A DNA stretch of 64,000 bases from an uncultured Buttiauxella sp. (GTDB lineage Bacteria; Pseudomonadota; Gammaproteobacteria; Enterobacterales; Enterobacteriaceae). Where the stretch lies: positions 1 through 64,000 of the forward strand of contig CAMLJN010000010.1 of the NCBI GenBank assembly GCA_946480445.1, given 5' to 3'. The notes beneath the pieces were generated by a model. The model saw only the letters and a list, made by a program, of their open reading frames with translations. It made no database searches and was not told the DNA's origin. The position numbers and the translations under genes are program-made. Below, in pieces: positions 39,978 through 48,085 of this stretch; position 1 is the first letter of the stretch; every line of letters begins with the position of its first letter.

Positions 39978-41123
39978 TTACCTGAAAATAGAGTCAATGA
40001 TATTTATGGTGTTATCTTTTTTGAATCGACTAAAAAAAGATTCCTCCCTTCCCATGGTGGTAGAGAAGTCAACCTTGACACCAAGTTTGGAATGAATATC
40101 ATTATCGGTTATACGCAACCCAGCATGGTGCAAAGGTTGCCGTAAGCAGAACAATTTGTCTTTACCTTTACCATTGCTTTCTTGCTTAAAAGATATTTTG
40201 TTACGTAAAAAATTGAGATTATAAATGGACTCTATTTGCCCATTGGTGAGCAACACTCGAATATCACTATTATCCAGTAAATTCATTCCTGCCGAGGATG
40301 TCAGCAGGTAATAAGGTACATTAATAAAAATAAACCCGTAAATATCTGAGACAGAATCAATAAAGTTATCAATGCCTTTAACCAGCGCATCCGAATCACT
40401 CATATAAATGTCATCCATTAATAAATTGAATGAAATGTAGTCAAAGTGTTCATCAAATGCATTTATAAGCTTACGGGATGACAGCGAATCTAACTCTTCA
40501 CCATCCCGGGTAATATGTTGTAGCGCTTGCTTATTCGCGCGTACGCCCAGATCGGCATCATAATAAATATTAGCCAGATCACAGTTTATAAACAATGTTG
40601 AGTAAGATTTTAGCGTTTTATTCTTTTTTAAGTCTCTGAAGGCGTAATAACTCAAATTGATATCTGGGGTCGTATTGCAGATCGCAATCGTCATCGAGGT
40701 TCGCGACCGGACATAGCCAAATCCTTTAAGAATGGTTTTAGTCAGTCTGGATAAATCAACATTATTAATAAAGTATGCGGCATAGCCTTGTTCTTCCGCG
40801 CTCCACGATGCATCCAGGGAATTATTATCGCCGAGCAGTACCGCCGGATAGCGCCCGCGAAGAATCATGGCAAACTCTTCTATATCGCTGCTGGAGTATG
40901 ACGTACCATCTACAATAAACCACAGACGGCTCGACGTTAACACCCAGTCTTCAATGATCGCGATCGTATCCTTTGGTGTCGCAGTATGGTATTCCAGTCC
41001 GATGCCATAGACACGAAGCGCTTCTTCTAGCTCGGGTGTTTGTTTGTTAGTGGAACTAAAATAAATAACTAAATCTTTCTTTTTTGCCGGAGCAAAACGT
41101 TTTTTAAACTTATCAAAATTCAT
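39978..41123 (-). CDS. tadZ: TadZ/CpaE-like pilus localisation protein
   Basis: This is a 381-residue protein with an N-terminal response-regulator-like region (about 15-120) and a C-terminal ParA/MinD-like domain (about 145-350, SMTIAICNTTPDINLSYYAF). The usual Walker A lysine (KGGxGKT) is absent, as in atypical TadZ proteins, so ATP binding is doubtful. TadZ sets the polar site of Tad assembly in other bacteria. It sits between the lipoprotein gene and tadA. Confidence 0.78.
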   Translation of the reverse strand: MNFDKFKKRFAPAKKKDLVIYFSSTNKQTPELEEALRVYGIGLEYHTATPKDTIAIIEDWVLTSSRLWFIVDGTSYSSSDIEEFAMILRGRYPAVLLGDNNSLDASWSAEEQGYAAYFINNVDLSRLTKTILKGFGYVRSRTSMTIAICNTTPDINLSYYAFRDLKKNKTLKSYSTLFINCDLANIYYDADLGVRANKQALQHITRDGEELDSLSSRKLINAFDEHFDYISFNLLMDDIYMSDSDALVKGIDNFIDSVSDIYGFIFINVPYYLLTSSAGMNLLDNSDIRVLLTNGQIESIYNLNFLRNKISFKQESNGKGKDKLFCLRQPLHHAGLRITDNDIHSKLGVKVDFSTTMGREESFFSRFKKDNTINIIDSIFR

Positions 41124-41124
41124 G

Positions 41125-41586
41125 CTAAATCCTCAACTGCCGATCGTTAATGCTGGTAGCACAAATTTCAGATTGATTGTATTCACGTATTTCACGGCTG
41201 CTACTTTTATACCAGTTAAAATCATCCAACTGATTAACATAGCAGGCTTTTTGATTGTACTTATTAAGCTGTAGTTGTATACCATGGATTGCATCGCTAA
41301 TCACTACTTCAGATTTAATAGCATAAGTGTTTGCAAGATTAGCGGCTATTGCATGAGCCGCATTTTTATTTTCATCATTACAGAAAACCGTCGCATCAAC
41401 AAACCCATCGGCGGCATTCTCAAGAATTATTTGCTCGAGTTTTGAAAATGTATATGCATCTGGTTGGGTAGTAATCTTGATAACGGTAACATTTTCATCC
41501 ACGGTGTTTAACCAGCTATCAGGCACGCTACAGGCGCTGACAGCCAGGCTGACAAGCACAATTATTAATCTTTTACTCAATGACAT
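41125..41586 (-). CDS. RcpB/CpaD-like pilus lipoprotein
   Basis: This is a 153-residue lipoprotein (MSLSKRLIIVLVSLAVSAC, lipobox VSAC). Its size and place between the secretin and TadZ genes correspond to RcpB or CpaD of other Tad loci, which help secretin assembly. Sequence resemblance is low, so the name rests on position. It overlaps the secretin gene by 14 bp. Confidence 0.6.
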   Translation of the reverse strand: MSLSKRLIIVLVSLAVSACSVPDSWLNTVDENVTVIKITTQPDAYTFSKLEQIILENAADGFVDATVFCNDENKNAAHAIAANLANTYAIKSEVVISDAIHGIQLQLNKYNQKACYVNQLDDFNWYKSSSREIREYNQSEICATSINDRQLRI

Positions 41587-42832
41587 AGTCGGCCTCTTTC
41601 AACAATTCCGTCGTAGACTTATGGCTCACTTTATTAATATTGAAAAAGGTTTCCCATGGACTGGAAAAACTGGCAAGCGGGAGGCTAATAGCATTTTTCT
41701 CGGTAGGCTTGACATATTCTACCGTTGCGAAAATCACCAATTCACTTCTACCACTGTTAAAACCTATAGATTTAAATAACGCACCAAACATGGGAATATC
41801 ACTCAGGCCAGGCACCTTGTTGACATATTGAGCCTGGTTATTATCAATTAATCCACCGAGAACAAAACTTTCCCCATCGCGCATGCGCACCGAGGTTGCG
41901 ACATTTCGAGTATTAATGGTCGGCAATTCTGTGTTTTCATATTTGTAATAGCCACCAATTTGTGATGACTCGACGGTTACATCCATACTGATAGATGCGT
42001 CCGTATTTATCACTGGGGCAAAATTAAGTTTAACACCATAGTCTTTCCATTCAACCGTTGAGCCATTTTCACTGCGTTGAAATATAGGAATCTGGCCGCC
42101 ACCATGAAAGCTTGCCGTCTTGCCATTCGTCACGGTCAGACTGGGTGTGGTGAGAACATTGGCAAGATTATTTTTCGCAAGTGCATTGATTGCAATGCCT
42201 AATGAGCTGAAACTCATTCCTTTTACCATGGAACTGTAAAGCCCACCACTGATGGTTAAATCGCCTCCGTTACTGGAGACAGAGCCCTGGCCCCAATCAA
42301 TTCCCAGCGTCTCGGTAACCTCTTTAGACACTTCAGCGACGGTAACACGTATTTTAATCTGTTGATTCTTCTGCGTGACCAATGAGTATTTTATTTGCTC
42401 CTCACTAAAGTGTTCCTGGACGAGATCTTTTATATAATCAATATCTTCACTGGTGCTGACGGTGCCGCTGATGGTTAAAGAATTTCCCATGTCGATAGCT
42501 TTAACTTCTTTGAAACCTTCATTGGCTAGCAAGGTATTAATGGTGGTTGCCTGACCACGAAAATCATTTACAGCAATCGGAAGCGTACGCACTTCCCCTT
42601 GTTTACCATTGATAATAATATTGGTCTGGCCGCTGGTTTTGCCGAAAATATATATGTTATGTTCATCCACCACTCTGAAATCTGCAACATCGGGAGAACC
42701 AATAACAACTGTATCAATGTCGAAATCAACCCGGTACTCTTTCGTTTTATTAACATCAATATCAAGTGCCAGGCATGCATGACTGATTATGAGCAGCAGT
42801 AAACCGCCAAGAGTTTTATTAATTGCGTCCAT
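41573..42832 (-). CDS. rcpA: Tad outer-membrane secretin RcpA (CpaC)
   Basis: This is a 419-residue secretin with a signal peptide (LGGLLLLIISHACLA), a pilus-secretin N-domain (KEYRVDFDIDTVVIGSPDVA), a BON-like domain (LTISGTVSTSEDIDYIKDLV) and the C-terminal beta-barrel region with VAEVSKEVTETLGIDWG, TTPSLTVTNGKTASF and VRMRDGESFVLGGLID. ATG 42832 overlaps rcpC by 14 bp; the frame also opens at 42901 but that would bury the signal peptide. Confidence 0.92.
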   Translation of the reverse strand: MDAINKTLGGLLLLIISHACLALDIDVNKTKEYRVDFDIDTVVIGSPDVADFRVVDEHNIYIFGKTSGQTNIIINGKQGEVRTLPIAVNDFRGQATTINTLLANEGFKEVKAIDMGNSLTISGTVSTSEDIDYIKDLVQEHFSEEQIKYSLVTQKNQQIKIRVTVAEVSKEVTETLGIDWGQGSVSSNGGDLTISGGLYSSMVKGMSFSSLGIAINALAKNNLANVLTTPSLTVTNGKTASFHGGGQIPIFQRSENGSTVEWKDYGVKLNFAPVINTDASISMDVTVESSQIGGYYKYENTELPTINTRNVATSVRMRDGESFVLGGLIDNNQAQYVNKVPGLSDIPMFGALFKSIGFNSGRSELVIFATVEYVKPTEKNAISLPLASFSSPWETFFNINKVSHKSTTELLKEADYVIE

Positions 42833-43736
42833 TTGAACTTTTTGCTCCTCGAATCTCGATGACTTTAATTTTCTTCTCTGCCAGTGGCGCACCAGAAACA
42901 ATATCCGCAGCGGTTATTTCTCTTGAGTCGACGCTGATACTTGCTAACGGCTTGTTAAGCATGGTCACTGTCACAGGTGAAACAAAGAACATCCCCAGAA
43001 CCTGGGCCTGAATAACGCTATCAATGTCATCCTTGTTAAAATAGGCATAAACAATTCTGGTATCGGGCGCATTGCCGCTTTTATCTAATTTACTGGCATT
43101 TCTATCAATAGTATCACCCTTAGAAATATCCAGCAGACTGGATTTTTTTTCTTTCCCAGCCCGGTCTTTGGCATTTTTAACCATCCAGACATTACTGGCA
43201 AACTTCTTCACGCGCGTATCTTTGTAATCTTTACCTGTTGAGCCACCTCTCTTCTGGTAAAAATCTTCACGATAGATCTTGTTATCATTAGAGATCAAAT
43301 AAAGGTCGACAAAGCCGTAGTCAGCTACTTTTGGATTTAGAATACTCTCCGCACTTACCGATAACGGAAAGGCAATAAGTTCAGAATCTATTTTTTCAGG
43401 CAAATTCTTGAGATTTTCAAGGGTCAAAACCTGCCCTGCACTGATTTCAGTTTCGGCAATCGCACCTTCGCTAAGCAAAACATCCATCGCTTTTTCATCC
43501 AGCGCCTCTGCCAGTTCCTCAGGACGTTGCCCCGGGTTATATTTAATCGTTTTTCGGGTATAAAAGTCACCTTCAGGAATTTCACCGCTTTGCATATCTT
43601 TCTGCGCCACGAAATATACGCTTTCGATGCGCTCGTCAATGATGGGTTGCTTATCATCAGCCCCTTTTTTATAAATACCCATTACGCCAACCAGCATCAC
43701 GACGATAGCCAGAATTGCTATATATCTATAGCGCAT
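42819..43736 (-). CDS. rcpC: Pilus assembly protein RcpC (CpaB)
   Basis: This is a 305-residue protein with one N-terminal helix (RYRYIAILAIVVMLVGVMGI) and a SAF-like domain (SAGQVLTLENL). CpaB/RcpC proteins are periplasmic and interact with the secretin. It follows tadV by 16 bp and overlaps rcpA. Confidence 0.85.
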   Translation of the reverse strand: MRYRYIAILAIVVMLVGVMGIYKKGADDKQPIIDERIESVYFVAQKDMQSGEIPEGDFYTRKTIKYNPGQRPEELAEALDEKAMDVLLSEGAIAETEISAGQVLTLENLKNLPEKIDSELIAFPLSVSAESILNPKVADYGFVDLYLISNDNKIYREDFYQKRGGSTGKDYKDTRVKKFASNVWMVKNAKDRAGKEKKSSLLDISKGDTIDRNASKLDKSGNAPDTRIVYAYFNKDDIDSVIQAQVLGMFFVSPVTVTMLNKPLASISVDSREITAADIVSGAPLAEKKIKVIEIRGAKSSNGRN

Positions 43737-43752
43737 ATAATTCGCCTTTCAT

Positions 43753-44199
43753 TCAACCGATAAAAGTAAACGTGCATAAAGCTAAAGCTATAGGTATACC
43801 GTAAGGGATACCTTTTTTAACCATATCAACTTTTTCCAATGGCGGTATTTTGCGCAAAACAAAATGCCACAGCAGGGACCAGCATCCGCCAATAAAAATC
43901 ACCACATAGAGAATGGTTATGTGCCATTGCTCAGGACATAATAACAAGGTCAGAAAAAGAAACTTTACATCTCCCATCCCGATAATATTTTTATATGATA
44001 GCGCCACGCCGCAAGACAAAGTGATCGCCGGGATAATATATCCCCCTCTGACATAGCAATTGCTTCCGTCTAAACCAAGTAGAAAAGCAAATCCAATGAA
44101 AAGCAGTACGACCAGGGCTTTGTTGGGGATGCGCCGGTAGCGAATATCCATCCAAATAATATGAATGGATGTTAAAACAATCAGGATATAAAGAATCAT
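43753..44199 (-). CDS. tadV: Prepilin peptidase TadV (CpaA)
   Basis: This is a 148-residue type IV prepilin peptidase, the minimal form used in Tad loci. The two catalytic aspartates are in WMDIRYRRIPN (Asp18) and GMGDVKF (about Asp77). It should process the Flp pilins and TadE/TadF. It lies 13 bp after the third pilin-like frame. Confidence 0.93.
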   Translation of the reverse strand: MILYILIVLTSIHIIWMDIRYRRIPNKALVVLLFIGFAFLLGLDGSNCYVRGGYIIPAITLSCGVALSYKNIIGMGDVKFLFLTLLLCPEQWHITILYVVIFIGGCWSLLWHFVLRKIPPLEKVDMVKKGIPYGIPIALALCTFTFIG

Positions 44200-44212
44200 A
44201 CTTATTCAGAGC

Positions 44213-44422
44213 CTATGCTGGGATGAAACCACCCCAATGTACGCATATAGAATGCAATGCTCGCCCACGCGCATACAATACCCCCATAAAATGGTAATCT
44301 TCACCCCCCCCATGATCGGCAAATATGTAATACATTCCCGGAGACATCGCTACGCCAATAATAACGTATTCAGTCGCTGCCACTCCTGTGTCACGGGCAA
44401 GATGATTAACTGTCTTTGGCAA
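44213..44422 (-). pseudogene. Degenerate third Flp pilin
   Basis: PKTVNHLARDTGVAATEYVI IGVAMSPGMYYIFADHGG resembles the other two pilins over 38 residues and keeps the cleavage site (G|VAATE). However, there is no ATG start (only TTG), a stop lies shortly upstream in frame, and the C-terminal 30 residues match nothing in the family. It is probably a dead or minor pilin copy from tandem duplication. Confidence 0.7.
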
Positions 44423-44503
44423 TAGGTTTAATTTTAAACAAACTTAAACTCTTAGAATTATCTCCTGCGCCATTTCAAGCCCCGCCAATAATAACAAAAC
44501 TCT

Positions 44504-44776
44504 TTAAGCTCCTTTTTTCAAGATATGTTGAACAGATGTTATTTTGACTTCCATAAGTTTCCATGCGTATACCAAGTAGCGTAAGAAATCAACTCCTCCC
44601 ACTGGCTCCTCCGACGACCAGGAAAAAATAAAAAACAATCCTGCTGACATCGCCACACCAATAATGGCATATTCAATCGCAGTAATACCTGCATCACGGG
44701 AAAAATGATTAACGGTCTGTGGCAATACTGCCAGCTTTATACCGATATACAACTTAAGAAGAATTTCATACAACAC
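44504..44776 (-). CDS. flp2: Flp-type pilin 2
   Basis: This is a 90-residue pilin precursor, starting at GTG 44776 (or TTG 44773). The processing site is DAG|ITAIEYAIIGVAMSAGL with Glu at +5 and Tyr at +6, then a single hydrophobic helix. The C-terminus (VGGVDFLRYLVYAWKLMEVK) is longer than in pilin 1. It may be a second structural or minor pilin. Confidence 0.8.
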   Translation of the reverse strand: MLYEILLKLYIGIKLAVLPQTVNHFSRDAGITAIEYAIIGVAMSAGLFFIFSWSSEEPVGGVDFLRYLVYAWKLMEVKITSVQHILKKGA

Positions 44777-44862
44777 GTAAATATCACACCTGATAAGTTA
44801 ATAATATAGCCATGAAACACTGACCTGTAATTTGGTCAGTGTTATTCATTTTGACCGCGTAA

Positions 44863-45102
44863 TTACTTATTCAGAATGCTGCCCGCACCTGTAATTTTCG
44901 TAGCCATTGTTTTCCATGCGGCTTCCAGGGAGGCAAGGAACCCACCCTCATCAAAGATGTAGAACAGACCAGAAGCCATTGCCACACCAATAATGGCATA
45001 TTCAATCGCGGTAATGCCCTTCTCACCGACCAGGTGATTTACTTTAGGTGCCATATGAACGTGAGCGGTAGTGTATGCTTTAATAATCATGTTGTTTAAC
45101 AT
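44863..45102 (-). CDS. flp1: Flp-type pilin 1 (probable major pilin)
   Basis: This is a 79-residue Flp pilin precursor with cleavage at EKG|ITAIEYAIIGVAMASGL (Glu +5, Tyr +6) and a short tail ending KITGAGSILNK. It is first of the locus on the minus strand, as the major pilin gene usually is, with a 184-bp AT-rich promoter region upstream. ATG 45102 is chosen; ATG 45090 is also possible. Confidence 0.9.
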   Translation of the reverse strand: MLNNMIIKAYTTAHVHMAPKVNHLVGEKGITAIEYAIIGVAMASGLFYIFDEGGFLASLEAAWKTMATKITGAGSILNK

Positions 45103-45298
45103 CGTTAATTCCAATTATGAACAAAGGGTTACTTAAAAAATTCAGCCGGTCTATTTCTCATTAATAAATAAGGATCAAGTAGACACTAGCAAGAATATAT
45201 TACTTGTTTACACCAAGCGTTAACTTGATGGCGTCATAATAAGACGCTGAATCACCCTTGTCATATCAAAAAAAAGATAAAAGCAAATCACCTTATTC

Positions 45299-45847
45299 TT
45301 ATAAATAAAATCCCTGGCGATCTCTGATAAGTATAAAGACCAGTTTATCATTTATCTGTTCGTTTACAGCTTCAATCGGAAAGATATCTTCATAGTTCAT
45401 GATGAGTACAAACTGCCCCCGACTCTGATGCATGGCTACCGGGATAAAACGTGTCTCTTTAAATTTTTTCAATCCGCTCGCCGTCTGGGCACTTCCTGAG
45501 ATAGTGGCTTTTGTAAAAGACTGTTTTTGCAATGATAATGTTTTGAATTCAACATAGCTTTCCGCACGATACGTATTATCAGATACAGCCAGTTTGCTTT
45601 TATCCCTGGTAACCTTTATAAAAGTCATTTTATCGTCGACATCAAAGGTTACATTCACTTTGACAACATAATTGTTTTCATTTGATCGCAATACTCCATG
45701 GTAGCTTGATGTAAAAATGTCTTGCTCACGTTTGCCGTCAAACCAGGCAAGACCAACAGCAAAAAAGATCAGTGCTGCAAGTAGTATCAAGTATTTAAAG
45801 CGATGTATTGCAGAGCGTTGTATTGGTAACGATAATTTCGCCATCAT
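45299..45847 (-). CDS. FidL-like small membrane protein (copy 2)
   Basis: This is a 182-residue protein with one membrane helix near the N-terminus (FKYLILLAALIFFAVGLAWF) and a periplasmic beta-rich remainder. The start at ATG 45847 follows AAGGACGCTTG and overlaps the regulator gene upstream by 53 bp. The topology and order repeat those of copy 1 at 27445. It probably works with the adjacent regulator. Confidence 0.65.
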   Translation of the reverse strand: MMAKLSLPIQRSAIHRFKYLILLAALIFFAVGLAWFDGKREQDIFTSSYHGVLRSNENNYVVKVNVTFDVDDKMTFIKVTRDKSKLAVSDNTYRAESYVEFKTLSLQKQSFTKATISGSAQTASGLKKFKETRFIPVAMHQSRGQFVLIMNYEDIFPIEAVNEQINDKLVFILIRDRQGFYL

Positions 45848-46508
45848 CAAGCGTCCTTCTGACTAAATGACAATTCACATTCTTTTTGTTCAACTGATAA
45901 TCTATGCGTTCTTTATGAAAAGTGAATTTCACACCATCAAGATAAAACTGATTAATTTCATCTTTCGCATATTCCCTTATGACACCAACACCGACTCCCG
46001 CCATACTGCAGGCCAACAGCAGCGACATCAATACAAAGACCCTTAATGATAGCTTTTTACGCGCCCTGATACTTTTTTTATGATCATTTAACATTTCATT
46101 CTTTACGGGGTGGTCGGCAATGACGATTAATGTATTAGCTTCGCTGGATGCTTGATTCTCAGGTTCGCACGCGGGACCGATGTCGCTATCAAACGTGAAC
46201 AGGGCGGCGATATCTTTATCAACAACATATCCTTCCCGGGGCTTTGTCTTTATCAGCAGCCTATCATTGTCATTAATTTTCCTGCGTAGCGAGTTGATCG
46301 TTTGATTTATTGTAAAATCACTTACAAATCGCCCATCCCATACTTCCTCTGCAATTTTCTGGCGTGAGACGCAGGCCGGAGATGTTTTTATAAGAATCTC
46401 CAGCAGACATTTTTCCTTCGCCCGTAAAGCGATCAATTCACCTTTGAAATACACATTTTTGTTGTCTACGTTCAGATCGTTCTCGTTGCAGTCATCTACA
46501 GTATCCAT
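45795..46508 (-). CDS. ToxR/MarT-like membrane-bound regulator (copy 2)
   Basis: This is a 237-residue protein: N-terminal OmpR-type winged helix (about 10-105, with LRAKEKCLLEILIKTSPACV, INQTINSLRRKINDND and IKTKPREGYVVD), a linker, one membrane helix (about 155-175, VFVLMSLLLACSMAGVGVGV) and a short periplasmic tail with two cysteines. It lies about 0.7 kb upstream of the flp pilins in the same direction, so it is a good candidate regulator of the Tad locus, although that is inference. Confidence 0.78.
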   Translation of the reverse strand: MDTVDDCNENDLNVDNKNVYFKGELIALRAKEKCLLEILIKTSPACVSRQKIAEEVWDGRFVSDFTINQTINSLRRKINDNDRLLIKTKPREGYVVDKDIAALFTFDSDIGPACEPENQASSEANTLIVIADHPVKNEMLNDHKKSIRARKKLSLRVFVLMSLLLACSMAGVGVGVIREYAKDEINQFYLDGVKFTFHKERIDYQLNKKNVNCHLVRRTLDDGEIIVTNTTLCNTSL

Positions 46509-46630
46509 ATGAAATGTCCTTCATCTTTCTGGCCCGCCATTATAAGAATGAAAAGTTAAAATTCACCCCTTTTGTCTATATGTATAAAAGCAACGAGCAA
46601 AAACCATGCTCCTGATTCATACGATATATT

Positions 46631-46667
46631 ATCTCGCTTCACGGCATTTTTTTTCGTGAAGCGAGAT
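46631..46667. repeat. Perfect 13-bp inverted repeat upstream of regulator copy 2
   Basis: ATCTCGCTTCACG (46631-46643) and CGTGAAGCGAGAT (46655-46667) are perfectly complementary around an 11-nt T-rich loop. It lies about 125 bp upstream of the minus-strand regulator start. It could be an operator or a terminator-like structure. Confidence 0.6.
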
Positions 46668-47078
46668 TACAAGATCATATTTCATCCGAATATAAGTCTT
46701 CGAATTCTAAACGAATACTAAACAAGCCGTATTTAACATTCTATTTATCCGGCAATCATCTCTCTGGTAATAGTTGCCGGATAAACCAACTCTCCGTATC
46801 TGCAAGTTTAGTCATAAAATGTAAGCATAACGTAAAGAATACCGCGCCCGGCATTACACGATAATTCAATTATCCGGCCCACATTCAGTTTATATTTTTC
46901 ATTTTATATAAAAGTAAAAACTTACTGATGGGGTCCCAGACTCCAGACCAAAGCTGCAGTCCCAGACGGCACCTTATTTTTACCTTTCTGGCGGTTTAGC
47001 CCGTCTCCCTCCCCTCCTGCTACACTTCAGAGTCATTATCTCTTTTCTCTATCGCTCAACTTATAGCAGGTCAACAAC
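46668..47078. other. Gene-free right shoulder of the island
   Basis: There is no gene here. It holds a second perfect inverted repeat, TTTATCCGGCAA (46744-46755) with TTGCCGGATAAA (46774-46785), REP-like in look, and then the yghU promoter region. Composition shifts from AT-rich to mixed around 46950. No copy of the tRNA-Phe 3' end was seen, so the attR site remains unlocated. Confidence 0.5.
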
Positions 47079-47924
47079 ATGACTGATAATACCTACCAGC
47101 CACCAAAAGTCTGGGCCTGGAAGAAGTCCGACGCAGGACAGTTCTCCAACATTAACCGCCCTGTAGCCGGGCCTACACACGAGAAAGCGCTGCCTGTGGG
47201 CAAGCACCCGCTGCAGCTTTATTCTCTGGGCACCCCTAACGGCCAGAAAGTCACAATTCTTCTGGAAGAGCTGCTGGCGCTCGGCGTAAGCGGCGCGGAA
47301 TACGATGCGCATCTGATTCGTATCGGCGAGGGCGATCAGTTCTCCAGCGGCTTTGTTGAAGTTAACCCCAACTCTAAAATTCCGGCATTGCTTGATAACT
47401 CAGCCACCCCGGCGATTCGCGTGTTCGAATCAGGCTCTATTCTGGTTTACCTGGCAGAGAAGTTTGGTCACTTCCTGCCAAAAGATATTGCTGCAAGGAC
47501 CGAAACCCTGAACTGGCTCTTCTGGTTGCAGGGTTCCGCACCTTATCTTGGCGGTGGCTTCGGTCACTTTTACCACTACGCACCGCAGAAAATTGAATAC
47601 GCGATTAACCGCTTTGCGATGGAAACAAAACGCCAGCTCGATGTACTTGACCGCCAGCTTGCCGGTCATCGCTTTATTGCCGGTGAAGACTATTCCATTG
47701 CCGATATAGCAATTTGGCCGTGGTACGGCGCGCTCGCTAAAGGCGGCCTCTACGAATCCGCCGAGTTCCTCGATATTGCCTCCTATAAAAACTTTACCCG
47801 CTGGGCTGATGAAGTGGCCAGCCGTCCTGCCGTGAAGCGCGGGCAAATCGTCAACCGTACCTGGGGCGATCCGCAGCTCCCGGAACGTCACGACGCTTCC
47901 GACTTCGACACCTTGACTCTTTGA
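47079..47924 (+). CDS. yghU: Glutathione S-transferase family protein YghU
   Basis: YghU is a 281-residue cytosolic enzyme with an N-terminal thioredoxin-like domain (QLYSLGTPNGQKVTILLEEL) and a helical C-terminal domain (WLFWLQGSAPYLGGGFGHFY). E. coli YghU is a disulfide-bond reductase that binds two glutathionylated or oxidised glutathione molecules. Length (E. coli 288) and the start MTDNTYQP--VW-W match well. In E. coli the gene is elsewhere, so its place beside sitABCD is specific to this lineage. Confidence 0.95.
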   Translation: MTDNTYQPPKVWAWKKSDAGQFSNINRPVAGPTHEKALPVGKHPLQLYSLGTPNGQKVTILLEELLALGVSGAEYDAHLIRIGEGDQFSSGFVEVNPNSKIPALLDNSATPAIRVFESGSILVYLAEKFGHFLPKDIAARTETLNWLFWLQGSAPYLGGGFGHFYHYAPQKIEYAINRFAMETKRQLDVLDRQLAGHRFIAGEDYSIADIAIWPWYGALAKGGLYESAEFLDIASYKNFTRWADEVASRPAVKRGQIVNRTWGDPQLPERHDASDFDTLTL

Positions 47925-47941
47925 TCACCCGCGCCCTCCGA

Positions 47942-47959
47942 CCCGGCTTTCAGCCGGGT
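47942..47959 (+). terminator. yghU terminator
   Basis: CCCGGC and GCCGGG form a short stem around TTTCA, 17 bp after the stop, followed by TTCTCG. Weak U tract. Confidence 0.5.
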
Positions 47960-47992
47960 TCTCGTTGCCTGAAAATCATACGCCAACTAATT

Positions 47993-48050
47993 AAATGATA
48001 ATTATTTGCATTTGAATATAGCAACAGCTATGTTTTATAGCATTTGCTAT
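47993..48050 (+). promoter_or_regulatory. Fur-like box and two MntR-type palindromes before sitA
   Basis: AAATGATAATTATTTGCAT (47993-48011) resembles a Fur box. ATAGC-AACA-GCTAT (48018-48031), within AATATAGCAACAGCTATGTT, closely matches the MntR box of Salmonella and E. coli. A second perfect dyad, ATAGC-ATTT-GCTAT (48037-48050), follows 5 bp later. Fur and MntR control of sit genes by iron and manganese is known in Salmonella; the doubled MntR site is seen directly. Confidence 0.8.
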
Positions 48051-48085
48051 ATCTGCTTATTTATCAGACGACCCCAGGAGGCAAT

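Noticed and set aside
21050..47078. A direct repeat of the tRNA-Phe 3' end that would mark attR
   Set aside because: I scanned by eye for GAGTCCGGGCACCA-like sequence and found none; a computed repeat search could still find a diverged copy.
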